This document shows, piece after piece, positions 28,239-35,818 of a stretch of DNA of 37,993 nucleotides (within the stretch, counting starts at the first letter, position 1; every line of letters begins with the position of its first letter). Origin of the DNA: a virus; the IMG/VR virus record IMGVR_UViG_3300009158_000102, positions 1 to 37,993 of that record; one strand, given 5' to 3'. Under the pieces are notes generated by a model. That model searched no databases. It was not told where the DNA came from and saw nothing but the letters and a program-made list of their open reading frames with translations. Both the position numbers and the translations under genes were made by a program.

Positions 28239-28727
28239 TCAGCCGCCGCCCAAGCCCCGCGCCTCCATCCGCTCGCGGAGCGACGCGAGCCATCCGCGGA
28301 GCGTCGCGCGCGGCACACCCATCACGCGGGCCGCTTTGGTGAGCGTCATGGATTCGAGGAGAGCACAGAGCCTCCGAACTTCCGGCGACTCCCGCGACAG
28401 GCACACGTCGATATCGTGCCGCAGTTCCAGTTGCTCCTGGTCGGTGATCCGGTCTCGCGACGCGATGCCGGAGTGGGCCGACACCGTCGGAAGATTCGAG
28501 CACCGTCGCGCGGCTCGATCGTGTCGGACGATTCCCGCAAGCGCGTGCCGGATCGAGACGACGACAACCGCCCACGGGGCCCGGCCGTCCCGGATCTCCG
28601 CAGACACCGCAAGCATCACGCGTTGAGCAACGTCCTCGGGGTCGGCGTCCATCCGTGCCGAGAATCGTGCCGCCGCCCGCGTCGCGTATCGCAGCACGTC
28701 CTGGGCCGCGGGCACGGTGGACATCAT
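28239..28727 (-). CDS. Sigma-70-family (ECF-like) RNA polymerase sigma factor
   Basis: 162 residues, starting with ATG-ATG at 28727 overlapping the RuvC-like gene. Region 2-like: 'DADPEDVAQRVMLAVSAEIR', 'APWAVVVVSIRHALAGIVRH' then 'DRAARR'. Region 4-like: 'RESPEVRRLCALLESMTLTK' and 'AARVMGVPRATLRGWLASLR', an HTH ending in 'RERMEARGL'. The two-domain layout and spacing fit small ECF-type sigma factors. It would redirect host RNA polymerase to phage promoters. Order (after replication genes, before terminase) matches a middle or late regulator. Confidence 0.7.
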   Translation of the reverse strand: MMSTVPAAQDVLRYATRAAARFSARMDADPEDVAQRVMLAVSAEIRDGRAPWAVVVVSIRHALAGIVRHDRAARRCSNLPTVSAHSGIASRDRITDQEQLELRHDIDVCLSRESPEVRRLCALLESMTLTKAARVMGVPRATLRGWLASLRERMEARGLGGG

Positions 28728-29206
28728 GCGACACCACCCGCCAGATGGAATGTGGCCTCGTGCTCGGTCTGCTCGAGGTCGTGCGCCGTCACCGCCACGG
28801 CCAGGGCCGCCCATCGGTGCTGGCTGATCCCGAACAGCGGGCCCGGGTTTTTCTTCGTGCCGACCTCCCCGAACCGATCGATCAGCGCCTGTCGGATGTT
28901 TCCATCCTTCGCCCGTGGCGACGCGCACAAGTGCAGTTTCACATCGCGACGCGGCACCAGGCGGAACGGCTTCGCGTGCTCGGAGAGCACACCCACCGCG
29001 AACACCGTCTCGAACACTTCGCGGCCGACAGCCATTCCGAACGACTCGACCCATTCGCACGCGATGGTGGACGATGCCGAATCCAGGTGAAGGGCGAGAT
29101 CCCGATTCAGCATGTCGCCGCACGAGACCACCCGCTCGCCGTCCCAGACGACGAACGCCGACTCCCGCGGTCCCGGGTCGATGCCGATCACCATGCTCGC
29201 CTCCAT
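28724..29206 (-). CDS. RuvC-like (RNase H-fold) nuclease / Holliday junction resolvase
   Basis: 160 residues. 'MVIGIDPGPRESAFVVWDGE' has the first catalytic Asp (10) in the RuvC 'G-DPG' turn; 'ACEWVESFGMAVGREVFETV' supplies the glutamate (Glu51 or Glu54), and a C-terminal 'HRWAALAVAVTAHDLEQTEH' sits where the last acidic residues act. 'KLHLCASPRAKDGNIRQALI' matches the RuvC middle region. It probably resolves recombination branches before packaging. It is coupled to the sigma-like gene by ATGA. Confidence 0.75.
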   Translation of the reverse strand: MEASMVIGIDPGPRESAFVVWDGERVVSCGDMLNRDLALHLDSASSTIACEWVESFGMAVGREVFETVFAVGVLSEHAKPFRLVPRRDVKLHLCASPRAKDGNIRQALIDRFGEVGTKKNPGPLFGISQHRWAALAVAVTAHDLEQTEHEATFHLAGGVA

Positions 29207-29248
29207 GCGTGCTTCTAGCGTCTATGCCAAGCGCAACTTCGACAAGGG

Positions 29249-30154
29249 CTAACCGGTGCCTACCTTCGGCGAGCTCTTCGCCCGCCAGGCGGAATACTGC
29301 TCATCCGTCATGTTCCTGCACGCGTCGTCCCTCCACATGAGCGTTGAGACGACGGGCGACCGTTGCTGGTAGTCCGGCCGGCTACTGGTGGCGCCGCCAC
29401 CTTTTTCCTGGGACTTCGTCAGCCACCGCAAAACGAAAGCCCGCCATTGCTTTTTGTGGGCCTTTGCGGGGTTGGCTATGAGCCACTGGTGCATCCGAGC
29501 AAGCTCGGCCCGGAGATCGCAAGCAGGAAACGCCACGGCCCACTGGCCTCGGTCAGCGTCCGCGATTCCCTGCCATCCGCCATCCGGTGTCCACCGAATC
29601 GCGTCATGGGTCCGCGGACGCTTCCGCCTTTGCGGAGCGTCCGTGGAAACAACAGGCGCAGCCTGTTGTTCTTTCTGTCCCTGGGTAAGGGGAAGGGGAA
29701 GGGGAAGGGTGGCATAGGAATCGCATTGCGATCGCAATGCGTCACGCATGCCCGACGCATGCGAATCGCAATGCGTCACGCATGCGCCGCGCATGCCGTT
29801 CGCATCCTCCCACCTTGCCTGGGCCGCCTTTTGTGCCGCATCCCGTCGCTTATCTGCCTGCTCCAGGGCGTAGGTTCGCTCACGCTCAAGCCGGAGGTGC
29901 GAAAGCCGCTCCATCGGAGTGCCCTCATCGAGCACCACCAGGCGGCGGCGGATTGCCTGCCAGTCGGTAGGTGTCATGCCTCCACCGATCCGGCAGCACG
30001 TTTCCACGTCGTTGGGTAACCCGCCGTGTTCCCAGGCGTAGTAAAGCAGACGGTGGTACGCCCCAAACTGGGCGTTTGTCATGTCCACGCATGACGAAAC
30101 AATGTCGGCGACAAACACGCCCAGCACCGGTATACGTTGACGCTGAGGCCTCAT
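29249..30154 (-). CDS. DUF1376-type replication initiation protein
   Basis: 301 residues. The N-terminal DUF1376 region 'VFVADIVSSCVDMTNAQFGA' and 'YHRLLYYAWEHGGLPNDVET' is a winged-helix domain found in phage replication proteins. The middle is low-complexity and encodes the iteron-like repeats (29722-29785). A C-terminal helical domain ('CDLRAELARMHQWLIANPAK', 'AHKKQWRAFVLRWLTKSQEK') follows. As with lambda gpO, the protein probably binds an origin within its own gene and recruits host helicase; no phage helicase gene was found. Confidence 0.75.
   Translation of the reverse strand: MRPQRQRIPVLGVFVADIVSSCVDMTNAQFGAYHRLLYYAWEHGGLPNDVETCCRIGGGMTPTDWQAIRRRLVVLDEGTPMERLSHLRLERERTYALEQADKRRDAAQKAAQARWEDANGMRGACVTHCDSHASGMRDALRSQCDSYATLPLPLPLTQGQKEQQAAPVVSTDAPQRRKRPRTHDAIRWTPDGGWQGIADADRGQWAVAFPACDLRAELARMHQWLIANPAKAHKKQWRAFVLRWLTKSQEKGGGATSSRPDYQQRSPVVSTLMWRDDACRNMTDEQYSAWRAKSSPKVGTG
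29648..29785. other. Candidate replication origin inside the initiator gene
   Basis: Elements in order: a 10-bp stem with 3-base loop (AACAACAGGC 29648-29657, GCCTGTTGTT 29661-29670), (GGGGAA)x3 at 29689-29706, a perfect 20-base palindrome CGCATTGCGATCGCAATGCG (29722-29741), and two exact 21-base direct repeats containing ATCGCAATGCGTCACGC at 29731-29751 and 29765-29785, 34 bases apart. Further GCATGC steps fill the gaps. This resembles the lambda ori layout of iterons within the O gene. Confidence 0.6.
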
Positions 30155-30510
30155 ACGGCACCCCAGTTCATTTCGTGGGCAATGCCATCATGGTCGATGA
30201 TCGACAGGCCCGGGCCTCCGTTTCCGTTCTTCTGCCAAAGCCTGCTTAGGAGGCGGTGGGTTTGCAGGTTATCGATCCGGTTTGCCGTCATGCTGTCCAA
30301 AATCATTGAGTGGAGATCGTCCTGCTGATCTGGAGTAGAGTCTTCGATGAGCGAATGAAGGTCACGCGCAAGCGCCGCGGCCTTTACCGGGTCGAACACC
30401 TTCTCGACCTTGAGGCTTCCGCGAATCGGAGGGACAGGCCGTCCTGTCTCCCTAATCTTCGGCCGGCGCCCGATCTCTTTGAGCCACTGCGGCAGGTCGT
30501 CGTCTCGCAT
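30151..30510 (-). CDS. Hypothetical protein
   Basis: 119 residues from ATG 30510 with GGGAGA upstream. Acidic, soluble; 'DDLPQWLKEIGRRPKIRETG' then 'KAAALARDLHSLIEDSTPDQ' and a C-terminal 'DHDGIAHEMNWGAV'. No recognised domain. It overlaps the initiator gene by ATGA, so it may help replication. Confidence 0.6.
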   Translation of the reverse strand: MRDDDLPQWLKEIGRRPKIRETGRPVPPIRGSLKVEKVFDPVKAAALARDLHSLIEDSTPDQQDDLHSMILDSMTANRIDNLQTHRLLSRLWQKNGNGGPGLSIIDHDGIAHEMNWGAV

Positions 30511-30530
30511 CCTTGCTCTCCCTATGTGAT

Positions 30531-30812
30531 TCAATCCCGAGGCCAGCACGCGCAGTTCCGGCACCCCGGTAGCTGCCGATAGATCGCGCCATACGCGAAG
30601 TCGTATGCGCGCTCCGATCTGAGCAACGTGCTCTCAGCGCTCCATCCGACGAGCCTCACCAGCTGCGGCTTGTAGAGCTCGCACCACACCTCGTTCGCGC
30701 AGAACCAATCCGATAGATTTGAATGTGCCATGAGAGCCAGGCGCATGAGCACGCGCAGCCTTGGCTCAAGCTCAAGGATCTTCTCAAGCGTGAGCGTGTC
30801 GTCACCGGCCAT
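30531..30812 (-). CDS. Hypothetical protein
   Basis: 93 residues, helical ('LTLEKILELEPRLRVLMRLA'), with a C-terminal cysteine cluster 'CRNCACWPRD'. Unrecognised. A 20-base gap separates it from the gene below. The frame is intact and codon use matches neighbours. Confidence 0.55.
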   Translation of the reverse strand: MAGDDTLTLEKILELEPRLRVLMRLALMAHSNLSDWFCANEVWCELYKPQLVRLVGWSAESTLLRSERAYDFAYGAIYRQLPGCRNCACWPRD

Positions 30813-30825
30813 TCGTTTTTGCCTT

Positions 30826-31122
30826 TCAGTTTCGTCCGCCTTCAGCGCCCCTAACCTCGTCTGCCCGTTGCTTGAAACGCCGCAGCCCTTCGGCCAAATC
30901 TGGACGCTCTCTCATGGCCCATTCAATCGGCACTAGCACTTTGTTTCCGTGCGCGATCGTCGATTCGCCGTCAAATGAACAAGCGAGAAACGCACTATTC
31001 GCACTCATTCCCAGCATCATGGAGTTCACAAATAGTTTTCCGTCTTCCGAGTAGGCGCAGAGGCCAAGCCCGCGAGGAAAGTTTTTTGGTCTCGCCATGG
31101 GAGTCAGTTCAAACACTTCCAT
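30826..31122 (-). CDS. Hypothetical protein
   Basis: 98 residues, 'MARPKNFPRGLGLCAYSEDG' then 'SANSAFLACSFDGESTIAHG'. No family recognised. ATG 31098 ('MARPKNF') is an alternative start. It overlaps the upstream gene by 14 bases. Codon use here, like 30531-30812, is less GC-rich than in the flanks, so both may be recent acquisitions. Confidence 0.55.
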   Translation of the reverse strand: MEVFELTPMARPKNFPRGLGLCAYSEDGKLFVNSMMLGMSANSAFLACSFDGESTIAHGNKVLVPIEWAMRERPDLAEGLRRFKQRADEVRGAEGGRN

Positions 31123-31483
31123 TCTTCGCCCTCCACAACCGCCCCCCGGCCGTCCCGTGCCCCTTTGCCCGCGTCACGAACCCCACGGCCTCGATCAGCC
31201 CGCCCCCGGCGAGGGACTTCAACACGGGCCCGAACGCCCGGCCGTCGTGCGGCACGATCCCGGCGCGGGTGCAGTGGTCGACCAGCTGCTCGCCGCTCCG
31301 GGCCACGCCGTCGGCCAGGAGTTCGAGGATTGCACACCGGGCCGCGGCCGCGTCGAATCCGGCAACGCGCTCGGCCTTGGCGAGACAGGCCTCCCCGGCG
31401 GCGGCGCCGGTGGCCGCGGGCTTCGCCTGGGTGAACAGCGGGCCGAAGTCTGGCGGCGGGGTGATCCAGTGTGGCGTGCTCAT
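31109..31483 (-). CDS. Hypothetical winged-helix-like protein
   Basis: 124 residues from ATG 31483. 'AARCAILELLADGVARSGEQ', 'LVDHCTRAGIVPHDGRAFGP' and 'LKSLAGGGLIEAVGFVTRAK' resemble a winged helix-turn-helix with its wing. A DNA-binding role is possible. Coupled by ATGA to the gene above. Confidence 0.6.
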   Translation of the reverse strand: MSTPHWITPPPDFGPLFTQAKPAATGAAAGEACLAKAERVAGFDAAAARCAILELLADGVARSGEQLVDHCTRAGIVPHDGRAFGPVLKSLAGGGLIEAVGFVTRAKGHGTAGGRLWRAKNGSV

Positions 31484-31710
31484 CGCAGTTCCCCCCCGAC
31501 TCGGTGCCGCCCACCCATCGGCAGGCACTTCCCGGATCGCCACTTCGACACCTTTGAGAACGTCGAAACGTCTGGCTCGGCCATGCGCTTCTCGATGTGG
31601 ATCCTCCGCAGCTGGGCCGCGATCGCTTCGACGGCCGGGGCCAGCTCCAGGCCCGCCATGCTCGCGGCATCCTCCGCCGGGCTCACGATTGGCTCCTCGC
31701 TCCGGATCAT
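31480..31710 (-). CDS. Small hypothetical protein
   Basis: 76 residues from ATG 31710. Helical N-terminus ('SPAEDAASMAGLELAPAVEA') then 'RMAEPDVSTFSKVSKWRSGK'. No family recognised. Overlaps both neighbours by ATGA. Confidence 0.55.
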   Translation of the reverse strand: MIRSEEPIVSPAEDAASMAGLELAPAVEAIAAQLRRIHIEKRMAEPDVSTFSKVSKWRSGKCLPMGGRHRVGGELR

Positions 31711-31904
31711 GCCGCGCCCTCCGTGAGAAACCGCATCCGCTCGGCGATTAGACGCCTCAGCACCCGGTCGTGGGCCCGCGACAGCGGCCACTCCTTCCGG
31801 ATCGCGTCCCAGTGCTCAAGCTCGCTCACGCTCGCTGACGTGCGAACGTGGCGGTCGAGCCGCTCATAGATTTTCTGCTCCGGCATCGTGTCGGCGATGT
31901 TCAT
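31707..31904 (-). CDS. Small hypothetical protein
   Basis: 65 residues from ATG 31904. Charged and helical ('MPEQKIYERLDRHVRTSASV', 'SRAHDRVLRRLIAERMRF'). No family recognised. A GGAGA site precedes the start, and it overlaps both neighbours by 4 bases. Confidence 0.55.
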   Translation of the reverse strand: MNIADTMPEQKIYERLDRHVRTSASVSELEHWDAIRKEWPLSRAHDRVLRRLIAERMRFLTEGAA

Positions 31905-32131
31905 GTTCTCTCCTTTGCTGCGGCGATGACCGCCTTTCGGTGCTCTTCCGTGTAGTGCCAGTGGCCGTACCGCTTCACCGTCGGCGGCGGCAGCGGAGCG
32001 AGGATCCGGCGGATCTGATACCGCGTGAGCCGCGCCCCGGCGTGAAATGCCGCGGCTTCGAGGTCCGACATTCGGAACCATTCCCGCTTTCCGTCCTTCC
32101 GCATCTGCCCGAACGTAGGCCAGTAGGTCAT
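31901..32131 (-). CDS. Small DNA-binding-like hypothetical protein
   Basis: 76 residues from ATG 32131. 'FRMSDLEAAAFHAGARLTRY' and 'QIRRILAPLPPPTVKRYGHW' look like a helix-turn-helix followed by a basic wing, suggesting nucleic acid binding. Not assigned to a family. Overlaps both neighbours by ATGA. Confidence 0.55.
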   Translation of the reverse strand: MTYWPTFGQMRKDGKREWFRMSDLEAAAFHAGARLTRYQIRRILAPLPPPTVKRYGHWHYTEEHRKAVIAAAKERT

Positions 32132-32388
32132 GCCACGCCCTCCGGGGTCCGCTTTTCCAGGCTCACGTTCCGCTCGTCGAGCTCGCGGTTCACGTCGCGG
32201 AGGATTCCGATCAGCGACCGCTGCATCGCGTCGGATTTCCGGAGCCGCTCGATCTCTTGCTCGGCATCCGATGCGACGCATCTGGCCGCGTCGCGGTCGG
32301 CCTCCATCCGTTCCAGCTCGGCCTGCATCCGCTCCAGTTGCTCCAGGAGGTCGAGGTTGAACACCCATCGAACGAAGTGCCGCATCAT
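32128..32388 (-). CDS. Coiled-coil hypothetical protein
   Basis: 86 residues. From about residue 12 to 78 there is a continuous heptad-like coiled coil ('LLEQLERMQAELERMEADRD', 'AEQEIERLRKSDAMQRSLIG'). Its N-terminus 'MMRHFVRWVFNLD' could be a membrane-proximal helix. No function assigned. Overlaps both neighbours by ATGA. Confidence 0.6.
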   Translation of the reverse strand: MMRHFVRWVFNLDLLEQLERMQAELERMEADRDAARCVASDAEQEIERLRKSDAMQRSLIGILRDVNRELDERNVSLEKRTPEGVA

Positions 32389-32927
32389 GCGTCACCCTCC
32401 TCGTCGTCCTGGTCGTCATCGGGCTCGCCGCTGGAGTCGGCCGCAGCCGCATTCCGCGATTGCTCCTGCCGGCCGATCCAGTCGAGGATCTGGTCTTCCC
32501 ACTTCTCCGCGACTGCCCGACCAATCCCTGGGAGGTCTTGAACTCCTCCGGGGAAGTCCGTGTACCGGCCAGACCGCAGTTCCTCAAAATCCCCAACGGT
32601 GAAGATTCCTTCCGCGTCAAGCAGTTCCGCCTGGCGGTCGGTCAGCGTCAGGGCCTCGCCGATCTCCGTCTGCATGAAATCGTCCGCGAGCGGAAGACCC
32701 AGCTGCGGATCCGGGCCGCGGCGGATCGACTCGCGGAGCCGCGACACCGCTTCGCTCCACAGGCTTTTCGCCGCGCTGGCCGCGGACTTGGCCGCCTCAT
32801 ACTCGCCTTCCAGGCGGTCGCATGTGGATTCCAGCGAGCGGATCTCCCGGTAGTGCTTCGACTCGCGATCCGACATCGTCGCGACGGCCTCGACGCCGGC
32901 CGCGGGCTTCGACTTCTTCTTGCTCAT
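32385..32927 (-). CDS. Helix-hairpin-helix protein
   Basis: 180 residues. A coiled-coil first half ('EIRSLESTCDRLEGEYEAAK') is followed by 'TLTDRQAELLDAEGIFTVGD' and 'GGVQDLPGIGRAVAEKWEDQ', a helix-hairpin-helix motif for non-specific DNA binding, and an acidic tail. It lies directly downstream of the YqaJ exonuclease in the recombination block, so it may assist that process. Confidence 0.65.
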   Translation of the reverse strand: MSKKKSKPAAGVEAVATMSDRESKHYREIRSLESTCDRLEGEYEAAKSAASAAKSLWSEAVSRLRESIRRGPDPQLGLPLADDFMQTEIGEALTLTDRQAELLDAEGIFTVGDFEELRSGRYTDFPGGVQDLPGIGRAVAEKWEDQILDWIGRQEQSRNAAAADSSGEPDDDQDDEEGDA

Positions 32928-34618
32928 GCGTCACCCCCGACAGTGGAAAGGGAAGCCCCGTGCCGCATCCGGACGGCCTGGGCGTGGTTGGCCAGCCGGC
33001 GGCAGATGGCCGCGAACTGGCTCTCGGTGAACAGCAGCGCCCGGCGGTTCGTGCCGACCGGGGTCACGCCGAGCGTGCCGCCGACGAACGCGGCCGACAT
33101 CGTGATCCCGAGCCGGGTGTTGATCTCGCCCAGACTCAGCGTCGCCGGTTCGTTGGCCGGATCGGAATCGTCGGAATCGCCCTCGCTCAGAACGGCCCCC
33201 GTGGCCGGTTCGATGACCGGATCCCGGCGCGGGGCCGCCCGCTTCTCTTCCTCGACCCGAGCACGTTCCGTAGCCCATCGAATGGCCGCTTCCTTGGCCG
33301 CTTCCGTGGCCGCTTTCTCCCGCTCGGCGGCCTCCGCTGTGGCCTTGGCCAATCGGCCCCCCACGATCTCGCGGAACGCGGCCGGCTCCATGCCCACCAG
33401 CCGCCCGGCGTCGGGGAAGAGCGACTCGCGGCCCGCGGCCAGGTCGTGGAGAGCCGCGGCATTCGTCCGCACCACCCGGGCCGCGGCGTCGGCCGCGATC
33501 TTCGCATCCGCCAGGGCGTGATCGACCGCGTCGTGCATGGCGGTGATCGACCGCTTGCCCTTGATGGCCCCGGCGAAGTCCGCGACCACGCCGGAGACCG
33601 TGAAGGGCTCCACCTCCGCGGACAGCGTCGCCAGGTGCTTCGCCAGTGCCCGCTTGGCGTCGGTGACGATCGCGATTCTGATCTCGTCCTTCCGGGCCTT
33701 CACGAGCTTTTCCAGGTCGAGCCGCACACGGCGCGACTCGGCCGCGATGTCGTCCATCGTGCGGAAGAGCTCCTCGATCGACACGGTCTGGCTCAGCGCG
33801 TGCCGCTTTTGGGCCTCCAGCCGCTCCTCGACATCCCGGCACCACTTCACCGACAGCTCTGCGTCCGCGAAGTCCTGGTCGGTGGCCAGCGTCCGGTTGA
33901 CGCTTCGGATGGCCGCCAGGGCCGTTTCTCGAAACGCCGGGAGGTTGCTCGCGATGACCGCCCCTTCGACCTCGATCCGCAGGGCCGGGAGCGTGTCGGG
34001 CGAGGATCCGACGACGGCCGGCGCCGCGTCGGCCTCGACCTCGAACGTCCCTAGGTCGCGGACGAACTGCGCCCAGCCGTCGGCGATCAGGCTCCGGAGC
34101 CCGTGATCCGGCAGATACCAGCGGTGGTGCTCCTCGATCAGATTCCCGGCACCGTCCCAATCCGACGCCATGAACAGCACCCGCTCGGCGCCGCTCACCA
34201 GCAACTGCTGCTCCATCTGCACCCGGTAGTGCAGGGGCAGATCGGCCCCGGTCTGGAACGCGGCCCGCAAGTCGGCGTTGAGGGCCTTGTGCTCGAACGC
34301 GGCGTCCTCGGCCAGCGTCAGCCCGTCGAAACTCGCCGAGAATCGGCCATTGGTCCCCGTCACCGGATAGAGCGGCTCCCCGATCACCTCCTCCGCCAGC
34401 GGCCTCGCGAGCGCCTCGAGCCGGTGGCCGTTGTTGAACCGCTTCTGCGCCGCGGCGTCGACCTCCGGCGTGAGCCCCGTTTTCACTTCCCGCAGCAGCT
34501 GCCGGCGGCTCTTGTAGGGCGAGCAGCCGAGCATCGCCGGGGCGTCGGACGCGTTGAAATGCTGCGCCCGGTGGGCGAGCCATTCGGGCGAGCCTTGGGC
34601 GAGCGATACGATGTTCAT
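32924..34618 (-). CDS. YqaJ-family recombination exonuclease with C-terminal extension
   Basis: 564 residues from ATG 34618. The N-terminal YqaJ/lambda-exo fold shows 'GSPEWLAHRAQHFNASDAPA' with the 'R...AS' start, 'NGHRLEALARPLAEEVIGE' (Glu68), 'SASFDGLTL' (Asp98), 'AFEHKAL' (Glu109, Lys111) and 'HYRVQMEQQLLVSGA' (Gln residues). These are the catalytic blocks. The C-terminal half is helical and acidic (about 290-500), much longer than the minimal exonuclease, with a possible coiled coil 'RLAKATAEAAEREKAATEAA'. It would degrade one strand of broken DNA for annealing by the Bet protein. Confidence 0.85.
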   Translation of the reverse strand: MNIVSLAQGSPEWLAHRAQHFNASDAPAMLGCSPYKSRRQLLREVKTGLTPEVDAAAQKRFNNGHRLEALARPLAEEVIGEPLYPVTGTNGRFSASFDGLTLAEDAAFEHKALNADLRAAFQTGADLPLHYRVQMEQQLLVSGAERVLFMASDWDGAGNLIEEHHRWYLPDHGLRSLIADGWAQFVRDLGTFEVEADAAPAVVGSSPDTLPALRIEVEGAVIASNLPAFRETALAAIRSVNRTLATDQDFADAELSVKWCRDVEERLEAQKRHALSQTVSIEELFRTMDDIAAESRRVRLDLEKLVKARKDEIRIAIVTDAKRALAKHLATLSAEVEPFTVSGVVADFAGAIKGKRSITAMHDAVDHALADAKIAADAAARVVRTNAAALHDLAAGRESLFPDAGRLVGMEPAAFREIVGGRLAKATAEAAEREKAATEAAKEAAIRWATERARVEEEKRAAPRRDPVIEPATGAVLSEGDSDDSDPANEPATLSLGEINTRLGITMSAAFVGGTLGVTPVGTNRRALLFTESQFAAICRRLANHAQAVRMRHGASLSTVGGDA

Positions 34619-35451
34619 CGGGCACCCCCTTCCACGTCGGCCGCAGGCTCCCAGGCGTCGCCGCGGTCGACGGCCACGGCGTCGATGATCTCGCCGTCGG
34701 GGGCCACCGCCGCGCCGAGAAGCATGATCTCGTCTCTCTGGCCGACGGTCAGCGACCACCGCGTGCCGGCCATGGCCAGGAGCTCGTCGGCCGTTTTCTT
34801 GCCGGCGTCGACCGCCTTCCGCCAGGCCGGGAACTGCTTCTGCCACTCGGCCTCCGACAGCGTCGGCAGCTGCTGCATCGCGCGCGGCTCGGGAACGACG
34901 TTTCGCGTCTCGCGGAAGTCGGCCGCCTCCGCTTCGTCCGGTTCCATGATCCCGGAGAATCCGAACGCGTAGCGGATGCCCTGGATGACCGCCTTGTGCC
35001 GGAGCATCCGGTGGGCCATCTTCCACGGGTCGGTCGGCCGGATGCACTCCGCCAGATACTCCGTCACGACGATCGGGTGCGACCGATCCTTTCGGTGGAC
35101 GCGGGCCGTCGCCGAGACGAGCTTCCCAGCGTCGTCGTGCTCGAACTCCACCTCCAGGCCGTCGAACTGGGGATGGTTGTTGGCCATCGTGAGCCAGCCG
35201 TCGACCGACACGATCGGCTGAATGCCGCCGCCCTTTCGCGGAAACGCGAATATCTCCCTGGTGGCGGGATTCAACGCGTATTCCTTGGCCACGAGCAGGA
35301 AGTGGGCAAACTCCTCGCGGGTGGCGCCGGCCAATCCGCAGGTGGCCCGCACCGTGGCCTCAAACGCGGCCGGGTCCATTTCGTATCGCTCGGCCATCGC
35401 CACCGTCACCGACCGCTTGGCCGGCTGCACTGCAATCGCGGAATCGCTCAT
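34615..35451 (-). CDS. Bet/RecT-family single-strand annealing protein
   Basis: 278 residues. 'ATREEFAHFLLVAKEYALNP' and 'ATREIFAFPRKGGGIQPIVS' with 'VDGWLTMANNHPQFDGLEVE' form the family core. 'PWKMAHRMLRHKAVIQGIRY' and 'AFGFSGIMEPDEAEA' complete it. It forms rings or filaments on single-stranded DNA and anneals complementary strands. It is coupled to the exonuclease by ATGA, the classic two-gene recombination system. Confidence 0.88.
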   Translation of the reverse strand: MSDSAIAVQPAKRSVTVAMAERYEMDPAAFEATVRATCGLAGATREEFAHFLLVAKEYALNPATREIFAFPRKGGGIQPIVSVDGWLTMANNHPQFDGLEVEFEHDDAGKLVSATARVHRKDRSHPIVVTEYLAECIRPTDPWKMAHRMLRHKAVIQGIRYAFGFSGIMEPDEAEAADFRETRNVVPEPRAMQQLPTLSEAEWQKQFPAWRKAVDAGKKTADELLAMAGTRWSLTVGQRDEIMLLGAAVAPDGEIIDAVAVDRGDAWEPAADVEGGAR

Positions 35452-35600
35452 CGATCACCCCCCTCATAGATCAGCCGCTGGACCTGCTCCCAGTGCCGCG
35501 CGGCCGAGCGGCCGCCGAACGACATGGAAGCGACGAACACCACCGACGCCGACGCCAGGGCCACGCCGCTGGCCAATCAGATCACGAACGCCGCAATCAT
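35448..35600 (-). pseudogene. Small membrane gene with in-frame TGA at codon 8
   Basis: A 153-base frame tiled by ATGA overlaps at both ends (start ATG 35600 overlaps the upstream stop, stop TGA overlaps the Bet start at 35451). Codon 8 is TGA (35579-35577). Read as tryptophan it gives 'MIAAFVIWLASGVALASASV', an uninterrupted membrane helix, followed by 'MSFGGRSAARHWEQVQRLIY'. Without recoding, only a 25-residue protein from ATG 35525 or a TTG restart after the TGA is possible. A single base change explains it equally well: a TGG to TGA mutation. Confidence 0.55.
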
Positions 35601-35818
35601 TGGTCACCCCCCTTTGCGTTCAGGCTGGCCCGCACGTTGCGGGCCGAATCCTTGACGATCACCCGGAGCATCGGATCCTGCCGATAGCACCGCGAGCCCA
35701 CGGGTAGCTCGCTCGAAAACAGATCCTCGACGGCCCGCACCAGGCGGAGCACTTGGGCGTTGAAGATCGCGGTCGCGTTGGGCCTGACGTTGTTTTTCGC
35801 CCGGTTCAGCTGTTTCAC
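35597..35818 (-). CDS. Small hypothetical protein
   Basis: 73 residues from GTG 35818 (GTGA overlap). 'VKQLNRAKNNVRPNATAIFN', 'AQVLRLVRAVEDLFSSELPV' and 'LRVIVKDSARNVRASLNAKG' suggest a basic helical protein. No family recognised. The in-frame upstream extension to 35986 is a shadow. Confidence 0.55.
   Translation of the reverse strand: MKQLNRAKNNVRPNATAIFNAQVLRLVRAVEDLFSSELPVGSRCYRQDPMLRVIVKDSARNVRASLNAKGGDQ

Noticed and set aside
29722-29785. CRISPR array
   Set aside because: Only two direct repeats with one short spacer, within a coding gene and overlapping a palindrome; origin iterons fit better.
32931-34625. 564-residue minus-strand ORF overlapping the YqaJ gene
   Set aside because: Shifted frame with arginine/glycine-rich composition; the YqaJ frame carries the catalytic motifs.
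35577-35579. Genome-wide reassignment of TGA to tryptophan
   Set aside because: TGA serves as the stop in many ATGA/GTGA gene joints and in cassette genes, so the in-frame TGA is local.
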